DNA from: Streptomyces pilosus
GTDB lineage: Bacteria > Actinomycetota > Actinomycetes > Streptomycetales > Streptomycetaceae
Assembly (NCBI RefSeq): GCF_014649835.1
Contig: NZ_BMTU01000008.1
Location: 248,001-312,000 of the forward strand
Direction: 5' to 3'
DNA: 64,000 bases
Below the pieces are notes generated by a model, which was not told the origin of the DNA, made no database searches, and saw nothing but the letters and a program-made list of their open reading frames with translations. A program made the position numbers and the translations under genes. Every line of letters begins with the position of its first letter. Position 1 is the first letter of the stretch. Shown in pieces: positions 7,378 through 16,991 of this stretch.

Positions 7378-9048
7378 CTACTTGAAGGAGGCCTCGGCGA
7401 ACACTTCCTGCGTCAGCGGGGAGACGTTCGGCGGGTTCACGTTCTTCCCGAAGGCGATGGCCGGCGGGGAAGACGAGATCGGCACACCCGGGAGGTAGGC
7501 CATGATGGCTTCGTTGGCCTTCTCGTAGGCCGCGACGCGCTCTTCGGCCTTGCCCAGCTTCGAACCGGCGTTCACGGCGTCGAAGACCTTCTGGTCCTTG
7601 AAGCCCCACTGCTTGTCGAACCCGGCGAACCAGGTGCCGATGAAGTTGTAGCCGTCGTTGAAGTCACCGGTCCAGCCGAGCATGTGCAGGGCGCAGGAGC
7701 CCGCCTCGGTGGCGTCCAGGTAGTCCGGGGCCCACTTCATGGCCTTCGGGGTGACGGTGATGCCGGCCTTCTCCAGGTCGGCCTTCATCAGCTCGAACAG
7801 GTCCTGCGGAGCAGGCATGTACGGGCGGGTGACCTCGGTCGGGTAGCAGAACTCGATCTTGAGCTTCTCCTCACCGGCCTTCTTGAGGAGACCCTTGGCG
7901 GCGGCCGTGTCGAAGGGGTACTTCGTCACGTTCTTGGAGTAGCCCGCGATCGTGTCCGGCATGAACTGGTCGGCGACCTTGCCGCCCTCGGGCAGCTGGG
8001 TCTTGACCAGGTTCTCCTTGTCGATCGCCTGCGCGATGGCCTGGCGGACTTCCTTCTTCTTCAGAGCCGGGTTGGCCGACTGGCTCATGCCCAGGTAGAA
8101 GAGGTTGAAGACGCCACGGGTCGGGACGCCGAAGCCCTTGTCCTCAAGGGTCTTGACGTCGGCCGGGGCGACCAGGTCGTAGCCGTCGATGTCACCGGCC
8201 TCCAGGGCCTGGCGACGCGTCTGCTCGTCGGAGATGGTGCGGAAGACCAGGTTCTTGATCTTCGCCTTCTCGCCCCAGTAGTCGTCGAAGCGCTCAAGGG
8301 TGACTTCCTTGTTGCCCTTGTTCCACTTCTTGATCTTGTACGGGCCGGTGCCGGCGACCGTGCCGGCCTCCTGGCTGTACTTGGGGTACGTGATGGCGTC
8401 GCCCTTGGCGGAGGCGTCCTGCTTCTTGTACGCCTCGATGGCCTTCGGCGAGTGGATCGCGAGGGCGTTGAGGGAGAAGCCGCCGGGGAGGTTCGCGGAG
8501 GGCTTCTTGACCTCGATGACGGCGGTGTTCTCGTCCTTCGCGGTGCAGGACTTGTAGTTCGCCTCGGGGGCTTCCTTGTCCTCGTTCTTCGCGAAGCCGC
8601 CCATGATGGTCTGCCAGTAGTAGGAGACCGCGCTGGACTGGTAGGTGCCCGTCCAGTTGAACCAGTGATCGTAGTTGGCGCACACGGCGGCGGCGTTGAA
8701 CGCCTCGCCGTCGTGGAACTTCACGCCCTTGCGGAGGTTGAAGGTCCAGACGGTGCCCTGGTCGTTGCTCGACCAGGTCTCGGCGAGGCCGCCGACCAGC
8801 TTGGTGCCGCCCGACTCGTGCTCGAGCAGGGCCTCGAAGGCCTGGCGCGTCACACGGAAGGTTTCACCGTCGCTCGCGAGGGCAGGGTCCAGGGAACCCG
8901 GGTCACCGGCACCGGCGAACACGAAGGTGTCCTTGTCGCCGCCGCTTTCGTTGTCAGCGTCCCGTTCGCTGGAGCAGCCCGTGGCGATCAGACCGACCGC
9001 CACCGCGGCCGTGATCGCCCGAGCGACTCGGGACTTGGTTATGCGCAT
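7378..9048 (-). CDS. Peptide-binding lipoprotein of the ABC importer (SBP family 5)
   Basis: A 556-residue extracellular solute-binding protein. The lipoprotein signal ends in Thr-Gly-Cys (LIATGC) about 25 residues from ATG 9048, so it is membrane-anchored outside the cell. The body is a family-5 peptide-binding fold (DppA/OppA/BldKB type). Visible parts are the start GDPGSLDPALASDGET, the WTFNLRKGVKFHDGEAFNA segment that defines the family and GTGPYKIKKW in the middle. It captures oligopeptides and delivers them to the B/C permeases encoded downstream. Transcription starts in the 9049-9492 gap; a GGAG ribosome site lies just upstream. Ligand specificity is unknown. Confidence 0.92.
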   Translation of the reverse strand: MRITKSRVARAITAAVAVGLIATGCSSERDADNESGGDKDTFVFAGAGDPGSLDPALASDGETFRVTRQAFEALLEHESGGTKLVGGLAETWSSNDQGTVWTFNLRKGVKFHDGEAFNAAAVCANYDHWFNWTGTYQSSAVSYYWQTIMGGFAKNEDKEAPEANYKSCTAKDENTAVIEVKKPSANLPGGFSLNALAIHSPKAIEAYKKQDASAKGDAITYPKYSQEAGTVAGTGPYKIKKWNKGNKEVTLERFDDYWGEKAKIKNLVFRTISDEQTRRQALEAGDIDGYDLVAPADVKTLEDKGFGVPTRGVFNLFYLGMSQSANPALKKKEVRQAIAQAIDKENLVKTQLPEGGKVADQFMPDTIAGYSKNVTKYPFDTAAAKGLLKKAGEEKLKIEFCYPTEVTRPYMPAPQDLFELMKADLEKAGITVTPKAMKWAPDYLDATEAGSCALHMLGWTGDFNDGYNFIGTWFAGFDKQWGFKDQKVFDAVNAGSKLGKAEERVAAYEKANEAIMAYLPGVPISSSPPAIAFGKNVNPPNVSPLTQEVFAEASFK

Positions 9049-9492
9049 ATTGGGGCCACTCCGGGTCCGCTATGTGGATGCATCTTGACCGGCCGAACAC
9101 TACCTACGTTCGCACTCAGTCAGGAACAGTCCGGATAGCGGTGATACCTACCTGAGATCTGAACACTTGACATATCGGACTGTTCAGGCGCTCCCCCGCC
9201 GAGATTTAACCCGGGGGACACAGAACGCGGTTGCCCAAGAGCCCTTCTCTGGCGCCCAGGTGGCGTGGAGAACGCGTGAAACCGCAGGTGACAGGGGGTC
9301 AAGGGTTGGTCGCTGAGTGCGCATGGCCGAAAAGCTGACGCAAAATCACCTATGGCCGTCCGTCGGCCCGTGGCATGTCGGGTCATCTGTCCACATGGTG
9401 GACACGGTGACGCAGAGTCAGCACGGCAGGGGTGCGACTCGGGGGTGCGGCGCGCTCCGCGGAGCGCGTCGGGAGACGCGGATACGGCCCGG
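9049..9492. other. Intergenic region upstream of the peptide importer
   Basis: About 440 bases without a credible gene. It contains the importer promoter region and a striking inverted repeat at 9124-9185, described separately. A TTGACA hexamer on the plus strand (9167-9172) has no matching -10 box and no plus-strand gene to serve. Confidence 0.6.
9124..9185. promoter_or_regulatory. Long inverted repeat upstream of the importer
   Basis: GAACAGTCCGGATA at 9124-9137 is mirrored by TATCGGACTGTTC at 9173-9185, one base short of a perfect 14-base match, with 35 bases between. It lies 75-135 bases upstream of the binding-protein start. It could be a pair of operator half-sites bound by a looping regulator, or a transcript hairpin. 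Confidence 0.45.
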
Positions 9493-10281
9493 TCAGCGGT
9501 GCTGCGCGGGCGGGTAGCCGTAGCCCGTGGCGGGGGGCCGGCCGGCGCCGTGCGCCTCGCGGTCGTAGAAGGGCCGGGCGTTGGCGCGCAGCCACATCGC
9601 GACGGGGTCGTGCTCGTCGGACATCGCCACGGTCGACACGGGCAGTCCGTCCGGGACCGCGCCGAGGGACTGCTGCATCATCGCCCGCACCGCGTCCACG
9701 GCGGGCGGGGAGGTGTCGTACACGTCCAGGCCGATGGCGAGGTACGGGGCGCCCAGCGCGGGCTGCACCCAGGCCCGGCGCAGGGCGCGCACGGCCGGGG
9801 TGCGGTGGGCGTTCTGCGCGAGCAGGGCGTAGAACTGGGGGATCTCGATGGCCGGTTCGGAGAGTCTCAGCGGCCCGGCGGGCTGGCGGTCCAGGCCGCC
9901 GGCGATCCGGCGCAGATCCAGCCACGGGATGCCGACGCCGCCGCCCGGGGCGTGCGGGTTGAGCCAGAGTCCGTAGCGGTCGGGGTAGAGCGCGCGGGCC
10001 GCTTCGAGACCGTCGACCACCTCGTACGACCGGTTCCAGCCGCTGGCGGACAGCTCCTGCGCGGAGGTGACGCAGGGCGCGTAGGCGAGGCCCTCGACCT
10101 CCATGTTGCCGTACTGGGCATCGGGGGAACCGGCCTGGCCGTGCCACAGCAGCATCCAGACCTGTCCGGAGGAGGGGGTCGCCAGGGCGCGCAGCAACGC
10201 CTCGTAGGCGTCGTAACGCCCGGGCGTCACCTGGCGCAGCATGTGCTCGACCTGTCCGGCCGCCGCGGTGCCAGCGCTCAC
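9493..10281 (-). CDS. SseB-family protein
   Basis: A 262-residue soluble protein of the SseB (enhanced serine sensitivity) family, with the N-terminal domain (ALLRALATPSSGQVWMLLW onward, to the GLWLNPHAPGGGVGIPW segment) and the C-terminal domain (PAVRALRRAWVQ...YLAIGLDVYD). I start at GTG 10281 because GGAGGGG lies eight bases upstream; the frame continues to 10404 without a better site. The name comes from an E. coli phenotype; the biochemical role is unknown. It lies next to a second SseB-like gene in the same direction and beside the glycine/serine genes, which fits a serine link. The last 30 residues are Gly/Pro-rich and look flexible. Confidence 0.82.
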   Translation of the reverse strand: MSAGTAAAGQVEHMLRQVTPGRYDAYEALLRALATPSSGQVWMLLWHGQAGSPDAQYGNMEVEGLAYAPCVTSAQELSASGWNRSYEVVDGLEAARALYPDRYGLWLNPHAPGGGVGIPWLDLRRIAGGLDRQPAGPLRLSEPAIEIPQFYALLAQNAHRTPAVRALRRAWVQPALGAPYLAIGLDVYDTSPPAVDAVRAMMQQSLGAVPDGLPVSTVAMSDEHDPVAMWLRANARPFYDREAHGAGRPPATGYGYPPAQHR

Positions 10282-10417
10282 TTGTATCGCCCCTCCGTAC
10301 AACGCCCTCGCCGAGCCAATGAACCTAGCGTAAGCCTCCGGCGGTGGGGGGAGGTGGGGCGTGCGGTGGTCCGCTGCGGGCGGGGCACCGGCGGAGCCGC
10401 ACATCGGTACCGCCCCC

Positions 10418-10431
10418 CGCCCCCGGGGGCG
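10418..10431 (-). terminator. GC palindrome after the second SseB gene
   Basis: A perfect 14-base palindrome (CGCCCCCGGGGGCG) directly abuts the stop codon at 10432. Without a loop it can fold only partly, so a terminator role is tentative. Confidence 0.35.
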
Positions 10432-11208
10432 TTACGGCAGGCGTTGGTAGAAGGGGCGGACCTGGGTGCGGAGCCAGTCGGCCACCGGGTCCTGGGCGAT
10501 GTCCATCAGGATGAGGTTGACCGGCCAGGGGGCAGGGGTGCGGCCCAGGGCCCGGCCCAGGGCGTCCAGGGGCAGGGTGCGGACGTCGCCCTCCCAGTGG
10601 GCCAGTTCCACGCCGACGAACAGGACCGGGTCGGCCGTCTCGATGGCGGCGAGGCAGCGGCGGGCGGTCGTCACCACGCCGATGGCGTCGAACTCCTCCG
10701 AGGCCGCGGCGAGGAAGTCCACCGGGTCGTCCTGCCAGTCGGGCTGGTACAGCCGGACCCGGCCGCCGCCCGCGGTGCCGTCCAGCGGGGTGTGTCCGGC
10801 CCGGCACAGTTCGGCCACGGCCGCCGGCGGCAGCGGCACGGCGACCACTCCGCCGGGGTTCACCGCGATCCCGGCCTGCGGCGGCAGACCGCGGGCGAAC
10901 TCCACGGCGGGCGCGATCGTGTACGACATGTGGGAGCCGACGACCTGCCGGAACTGCTCCTCGGAGGTGAAGACGGGGACGTAGGCCTGGCCGTCGATCT
11001 CCAGGGTGGGCAGGTCCAGGGGGCCGCTGTGCGGGCCGCCGCCGTTCGGCAGCGGGACCCAGAGGAAGCTGCGGCCCAGCACCTCGACGATCCTGCTCCC
11101 CGCCGAGGGGACGCCGAGCGAGGCGGAGAGCACCTCCTCCAGCTCGTTGCCGGGCCATCCGCCGTGCGGATGGGGGTGTGTCTGGGCCGGGAACGCCGGG
11201 AAGTCCAT
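10432..11208 (-). CDS. SseB-family protein, second copy
   Basis: A 258-residue paralogue of the neighbouring SseB-like protein. It shares the two-domain layout: an N-terminal domain with FLWVPLPNGGG and YVPVFTSEEQFRQV, then GIAVNPGGVVAVPL, and a C-terminal domain with DPVLFVGVEL and the ending DPVADWLRTQVRPFYQRLP. That ending closely parallels DPVAMWLRANARPFYDRE in the first copy, so the pair arose by duplication. It starts at ATG 11208 with a weak GGCGAGAG site. It is transcribed with its neighbours. Function unknown. Confidence 0.82.
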   Translation of the reverse strand: MDFPAFPAQTHPHPHGGWPGNELEEVLSASLGVPSAGSRIVEVLGRSFLWVPLPNGGGPHSGPLDLPTLEIDGQAYVPVFTSEEQFRQVVGSHMSYTIAPAVEFARGLPPQAGIAVNPGGVVAVPLPPAAVAELCRAGHTPLDGTAGGGRVRLYQPDWQDDPVDFLAAASEEFDAIGVVTTARRCLAAIETADPVLFVGVELAHWEGDVRTLPLDALGRALGRTPAPWPVNLILMDIAQDPVADWLRTQVRPFYQRLP

Positions 11209-11260
11209 CTCTCGCCTACCGCCTGCCTGGAACCACTGCTGTGGCCGAAAGGTTATCCGG

Positions 11261-11929
11261 TCAGCCCGCGAAGCCGATCCGGCGCAGGGTGTCCGCCGCG
11301 GCGCGGTCGATCAGCACCGCCGAGCCGCTGTGCGCCGGCAGCCGGCCACGCTCCACCGCGCGCAGCAGCCGCTCGCTCGCCGCGCGGTGACGCCGGAAGG
11401 CGTACCGGGAGACGCCCCGTCCGCGCTCGCGCTGGCCGGCCAGGGCCTGCTGCGGGGTGACGTCGAGCAACAGCAGGTGCAGGCTCGCCCCGCGGCGGCG
11501 GGCCTCACGGGCCAGCCAGCGCCGCACCCAGGCCTGGGTGCCGCAGTCGTGGACCACCACCGCCCCTCCGGCGCGCAGCGCGCGGCGCAGACCGGCGTAG
11601 TGGGCGAGCCGGACCAGGGGGCGGTAGACGGCGTAGGGCAGGAAGCCGGGCACGCGGCCGTCCCAGCGGTCGCGGGTGTCCTGGGAGTCGATGCGGGTGC
11701 CGCGCACCGTGCGGCGCATCAGCGTGGACTTGCCGCTGCCGGGCAGTCCGGTGACCACGACGAGGTCGCGGGGGCCGAAGAGCAGTGCGCGCGGGCTGCG
11801 GCCGGCCCGGCCGCGCAGGTCGCGGACGACGGGCGCGGGCAGGGTGCCGCGGGCTCCGCGGACCCGGCCGGCCGGCTGCGGGGGCAGCGCGATGCCCGTG
11901 GTGGTGGCGCACGCCGTGGTCCTGTTCAC
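11261..11929 (-). CDS. P-loop kinase-like (AAA_33 type) protein
   Basis: A 222-residue predicted ATP-binding protein. Walker A is GLPGSGKST about 60 residues in, followed by RRTVRGTRIDSQDTRDRW and later HDCGTQAWVRRWLAREARRRG and LLLLDVTPQQALAGQRERGR, the lid-like region seen in zeta-toxin and polynucleotide-kinase-like small P-loop enzymes. Such proteins phosphorylate small molecules or nucleic-acid ends; the substrate here is unknown. GTG 11929 is preceded by GGGGAGG. It is the first gene of the three-gene minus-strand group with the two SseB proteins and diverges from gcvT across about 225 bases. Confidence 0.8.
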   Translation of the reverse strand: MNRTTACATTTGIALPPQPAGRVRGARGTLPAPVVRDLRGRAGRSPRALLFGPRDLVVVTGLPGSGKSTLMRRTVRGTRIDSQDTRDRWDGRVPGFLPYAVYRPLVRLAHYAGLRRALRAGGAVVVHDCGTQAWVRRWLAREARRRGASLHLLLLDVTPQQALAGQRERGRGVSRYAFRRHRAASERLLRAVERGRLPAHSGSAVLIDRAAADTLRRIGFAG

Positions 11930-12154
11930 CGTGTTGGTCCTCCCCTGGGACCGGTTGCGATTCCGGGTCCCCGCTGAGTGTAAAGAGAAGGTAATGCCCG
12001 GGTCTCCCGTTTCCGTGCCTTTCCTGAAACAGGCCTGTCACAGCTCCCTGTGACGGTGCCCGTACAACCTGTGCATCCCAGGAAAGGGTCCCCCTGCCAC
12101 GGCCTCGCGATGCGTGCAATGATGTGCCCGCCAACTGCATACCGGCCGTTTGAA

Positions 12155-12375
12155 TCCGCGCGGGAGAGTCCCCGGCACCGTTGCCGCCGGGGCGCCGAAG
12201 GAGCAAGTCCCTCCCTTGAATCTCTCAGGCCCCGTTACCGCGCGGGCGAGGCACATCTGAAAAGCGGGCCGCTGAAGCCGTGCTCCAGTGGCTCCACCCA
12301 AGGTGCAAACCGTGGTCTCCCCTGTGCGGGCGGTCATGGCGAACCTCTCAGGTTCCGATGACAGATGGGGAGGAA
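12155..12375 (+). promoter_or_regulatory. Tandem glycine riboswitch
   Basis: The gcvT leader carries the glycine-riboswitch signature twice. Aptamer 1 spans about 12155-12270 and has GGGAGAG (12163-12169), GCGCCGAAGGAGCAA (12192-12206), TCTCTCAGG (12221-12229) and the closing ACATCTGAAAAGCGGG. Aptamer 2 (about 12273-12375) has CACCCAAGGTGCAAACC (12295-12311), GCGAACCTCTCAGG (12339-12352) and GATGACAGATGGGG (12357-12370). Glycine binding to the pair turns on glycine-cleavage genes when glycine is plentiful. The second copy ends about 40 bases before gcvT. Boundaries are estimates by eye. Confidence 0.9.
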
Positions 12376-12414
12376 TCGCCCTCGCCCGTCGTCATGCCTC
12401 TGGGAGACCGACCG

Positions 12415-13533
12415 ATGAGCAGTACCGAACCCCGCCGAACCGCGCTCGATGCCCTGCATCGGTCGCTCGGCGCGACGATGACCGACTTCGCCGGCTGGGA
12501 CATGCCGCTGCGCTACGGCTCCGAGCGCGACGAGCACAACGCCGTGCGCACCCGGGCCGGCCTCTTCGACCTCTCGCACATGGGCGAGATCGCGGTCACC
12601 GGTCCGGCGGCCGCGGCCCTCCTCGACCACGCCCTGGTCGGCAACATCGGCGGCGTCAAGCCCGGCCGGGCCCGCTACACGATGATCTGCCGCGAGGACG
12701 GCGGCATCCTGGACGACCTGATCGTCTACCGGCTCGGCGACACCGAGTACCTGGTGGTCGCCAACGCCTCCAACGCCCAGGTGGTCCTGGACGCGCTGCG
12801 GGAGCGTGCGGCCGGTTTCGACGCCGAGGTCCGCGACGACCGCGACGCCTACGCGCTGCTCGCCGTGCAGGGGCCCGAGTCGCAGGGCATCCTCGCCTCG
12901 CTCACCGACGCCGACCTGGACGGGCTGAAGTACTACGCCGGTCTGCCCGGCACGGTCGCCGGTGTGCCCGCGCTGATCGCCCGCACCGGCTACACCGGCG
13001 AGGACGGCTTCGAGCTGTTCGTGAAGCCGGAACACGCGGTGGAGCTGTGGCAGGCGCTGACCAAGGCCGGCGAGGGCGCGGGCCTGGTCCCGTGCGGGCT
13101 GTCCTGCCGGGACACGCTGCGCCTGGAGGCGGGCATGCCGCTGTACGGGAACGAGCTGAGCACCTCCCTCACGCCCTTCGACGCCGGTTTCGGCCGGGTG
13201 GTGAAGTTCGAGAAGGAGGGTGACTTCGTGGGCCGCGCGGCGCTGGCCGAGGCCGCCGAGCGGGCCTCCGCGCAGCCGCCCCGCGTGCTGGTGGGCCTGG
13301 TCGCCGAGGGCCGCCGTGTCCCGCGCGCCGGGTACGCGGTGGTGGCGGGTGGCGAGGTGGTCGGCGAGGTCACCTCCGGCGCCCCCTCCCCCACCCTGGG
13401 CAAGCCGATCGCCATGGCGTACGTCGACCCCGCGTTCGCGGCGCCCGGCACCGAGGGCGTCGGTGTGGACATCCGCGGCAGCCACGAACCGTACGAGGTC
13501 GTGGCGCTGCCGTTCTACAAGCGGCAGAAGTGA
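12415..13533 (+). CDS. gcvT: Aminomethyltransferase, glycine cleavage T protein
   Basis: A 372-residue T protein of the glycine cleavage system. It takes the aminomethyl group from lipoylated H protein, releases ammonia and forms 5,10-methylene-tetrahydrofolate. The start MSSTEPRRTALDALHRSLGAT is preceded by GGGAGA; an in-frame upstream extension into the riboswitch is not credible. Seen: DFAGWDMPLRYGSERDEHNAVR and FDLSHMGEI (the family N-terminus), ARTGYTGEDGFELF (folate-binding region), and the C-terminal beta-barrel ending in ALPFYKR. Expression should follow glycine through the riboswitch. Followed by gcvH after 114 bases; gcvP is not in the window and is probably elsewhere. Confidence 0.97.
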   Translation: MSSTEPRRTALDALHRSLGATMTDFAGWDMPLRYGSERDEHNAVRTRAGLFDLSHMGEIAVTGPAAAALLDHALVGNIGGVKPGRARYTMICREDGGILDDLIVYRLGDTEYLVVANASNAQVVLDALRERAAGFDAEVRDDRDAYALLAVQGPESQGILASLTDADLDGLKYYAGLPGTVAGVPALIARTGYTGEDGFELFVKPEHAVELWQALTKAGEGAGLVPCGLSCRDTLRLEAGMPLYGNELSTSLTPFDAGFGRVVKFEKEGDFVGRAALAEAAERASAQPPRVLVGLVAEGRRVPRAGYAVVAGGEVVGEVTSGAPSPTLGKPIAMAYVDPAFAAPGTEGVGVDIRGSHEPYEVVALPFYKRQK

Positions 13534-13647
13534 CACCGTCGCAGGACGGCTTCCCGCACCTGGGCTGAGCACGTCGTGCCCGCCCACGCGCGCCGCACGC
13601 GGTCCCCTCAGTCATCCGCCATCCCCCCGTACAGGAGAATTCAGGCC

Positions 13648-14025
13648 ATGAGCAACCCCACGCAGCTGCGTTACAGCAAGGAGCACGAGTGGCTGACGGC
13701 CGCCGAGGACGGCGTGTCGACGGTCGGCATCACGGAGCACGCGGCCAACGCGCTCGGTGACGTGGTGTTCGTCCAGCTCCCCGAGGTCGGTGACAGCGTG
13801 ACCGCGGGCGAGACCTGCGGCGAGCTGGAGTCGACCAAGTCGGTCAGCGACCTGTACTCCCCGGTCAGCGGTGAGATCACCGAGGTCAACGAGGACGTCG
13901 TGAACGACCCGTCGCTGGTGAACTCGGCCCCCTTCGAGGGCGGCTGGCTGTTCAAGGTGCGCGTCACCGACGAGCCGTCCGACCTGCTGACCGCCGCCGA
14001 GTACGACGCCGAAATCGCCGGCTGA
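13648..14025 (+). CDS. gcvH: Glycine cleavage H protein
   Basis: A 125-residue lipoyl carrier protein that shuttles the aminomethyl intermediate between the P and T proteins. The lipoylated lysine is K64 in GELESTKSVSDLYSPVSGE, and GITEHAANALGDVVFVQLPEVG is the usual N-terminal hairpin. ATG 13648 is preceded by AGGAG. It lies between gcvT and glyA, with glyA starting 15 bases after its stop, so gcvH and glyA are surely cotranscribed. Confidence 0.97.
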   Translation: MSNPTQLRYSKEHEWLTAAEDGVSTVGITEHAANALGDVVFVQLPEVGDSVTAGETCGELESTKSVSDLYSPVSGEITEVNEDVVNDPSLVNSAPFEGGWLFKVRVTDEPSDLLTAAEYDAEIAG

Positions 14026-14040
14026 GGAGTCTGTAGCCGC

Positions 14041-15297
14041 ATGTCCGTTCTGAACACGCCCCTGCACGAGCTCGACCCGGCGGTGGCCGCCGCGGTCGAC
14101 GCCGAACTGCACCGTCAGCAGTCCACCCTCGAGATGATCGCCTCGGAGAACTTCGCCCCGGTCGCGGTCATGGAGGCCCAGGGTTCGGTCCTCACCAACA
14201 AGTACGCCGAGGGCTACCCCGGCCGCCGCTACTACGGCGGCTGCGAGCACGTCGACGTGATCGAGCAGATCGCGATCGACCGGGTCAAGGAGCTCTTCGG
14301 CGCCGAGCACGCCAACGTGCAGCCGCACTCGGGTGCGCAGGCCAACGCGGCCGCGATGTTCGCGCTGCTCAAGCCCGGTGACACGATCATGGGCCTGAAC
14401 CTCGCGCACGGCGGGCACCTGACCCACGGCATGAAGATCAACTTCTCCGGCAAGCTCTACGACGTGGTCGCCTACCACGTCGGCGACGACGGCCAGGTCG
14501 ACATGGCCGAGGTCGAGCGCCTCGCCAAGGAGAGCAAGCCGAAGCTGATCGTGGCCGGCTGGTCGGCGTACCCGCGGCAGCTGGACTTCGCCGCGTTCCG
14601 CCGGATCGCGGACGAGGTCGGCGCCTACCTCATGGTCGACATGGCCCACTTCGCCGGACTGGTGGCCGCGGGCCTGCACCCGAACCCGGTCCCGCACGCC
14701 CACGTCGTGACGACCACCACGCACAAGACCCTCGGCGGTCCGCGCGGCGGTGTGATCCTCTCCACGGCCGAGCTGGCCAAGAAGATCAACTCCGCGGTCT
14801 TCCCCGGTCAGCAGGGTGGTCCGCTGGAGCACGTGGTCGCCGCCAAGGCGGTCGCGTTCAAGGTGTGCGCCACCGAGGAGTTCAAGGAGCGCCAGCGCCG
14901 CACCCTGGCCGGCGCCCGCATCCTGGCCGAGCGCCTGGTCCAGGACGACGTCAAGGCCGTGGGCGTGGACGTGCTGTCCGGCGGCACGGACGTGCACCTG
15001 GTCCTGGTCGACCTGCGGAACTCCGAGCTGGACGGGCAGCAGGCCGAGGACCGGCTGCACGAGGTCGGCATCACCGTCAACCGCAACGCGATCCCGAACG
15101 ACCCGCGCCCGCCGATGGTCACCTCCGGCCTGCGGATCGGCACGCCGGCCCTGGCCACCCGCGGTTTCACGGTCGAGGACTTCACCGAGGTCGCGGACGT
15201 GATCGCCGAGACGCTGAAGCCGGACCACGACGTCGCGGCGCTCCGGGCCCGGGTGACGGCTCTCGCCGCGAAGCACCCGCTGTACCCCGGTCTGTAG
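14041..15297 (+). CDS. glyA: Serine hydroxymethyltransferase
   Basis: A 418-residue PLP enzyme interconverting serine plus tetrahydrofolate with glycine plus methylene-tetrahydrofolate. The PLP Schiff-base lysine is K229 in TTTTHKTLGGPRGG; ASENFAPVAVMEAQGS and YAEGYPGRRYYGGCE near the start and the conserved Arg in TSGLRIGTPALATRG near the end are all present. Placed after gcvH, it receives the one-carbon units made by glycine cleavage and converts surplus glycine to serine, which the next gene product degrades. It starts 15 bases after gcvH. Confidence 0.97.
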   Translation: MSVLNTPLHELDPAVAAAVDAELHRQQSTLEMIASENFAPVAVMEAQGSVLTNKYAEGYPGRRYYGGCEHVDVIEQIAIDRVKELFGAEHANVQPHSGAQANAAAMFALLKPGDTIMGLNLAHGGHLTHGMKINFSGKLYDVVAYHVGDDGQVDMAEVERLAKESKPKLIVAGWSAYPRQLDFAAFRRIADEVGAYLMVDMAHFAGLVAAGLHPNPVPHAHVVTTTTHKTLGGPRGGVILSTAELAKKINSAVFPGQQGGPLEHVVAAKAVAFKVCATEEFKERQRRTLAGARILAERLVQDDVKAVGVDVLSGGTDVHLVLVDLRNSELDGQQAEDRLHEVGITVNRNAIPNDPRPPMVTSGLRIGTPALATRGFTVEDFTEVADVIAETLKPDHDVAALRARVTALAAKHPLYPGL

Positions 15298-15330
15298 TCA
15301 TTTCGTACGCTTTACCACGTACGGACGTCA

Positions 15331-15366
15331 GGGGCATCGCGCACACTGGAGTGGGCGCGGTGCCCC
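15331..15366 (+). terminator. Hairpin between glyA and sdaA
   Basis: A 12-base stem (15331-15342 with 15355-15366, one T-G pair) and a 12-base loop lie 33 bases after glyA. It may end or reduce the gcv-glyA transcript before sdaA, or be a cis-regulatory fold in the sdaA leader. No T-run follows. Confidence 0.55.
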
Positions 15367-15468
15367 GCACCATGCACCCCGCAGCAACGTTTCCTCTTCC
15401 GTTTCCGTTCCGCGAACCACCCCTTCCCGGCGGACAGCGTCGTCCGCCGAACCCTTAGGAGTCCTCCC

Positions 15469-16836
<1,368 letters not shown>

Positions 16837-16991
16837 GGGGCCGGGCCCGACCGGCGCGTGCGCACGCGGTCGTCGGCGGGGGCGGGGTCGTCCTCCCGCC
16901 GCGGACGAGTGAGGGGTCGCACGCTCGCGCCGGCGCTCCGTCGCAGGGTGCGTCCGCTCCGGACAGCGCGGCGGCTTTGATCCGCGCCGGA

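Noticed and set aside
12280..12414. N-terminal extension of gcvT
   Set aside because: The in-frame extension is riboswitch RNA; GGGAGA before ATG 12415 and the start of family homology fix the real start.
16855..16868. Perfect 14-base palindrome after sdaA as a terminator
   Set aside because: CGCGTGCGCACGCG has no loop and is the kind of palindrome expected by chance in DNA this GC-rich; kept only as a note.
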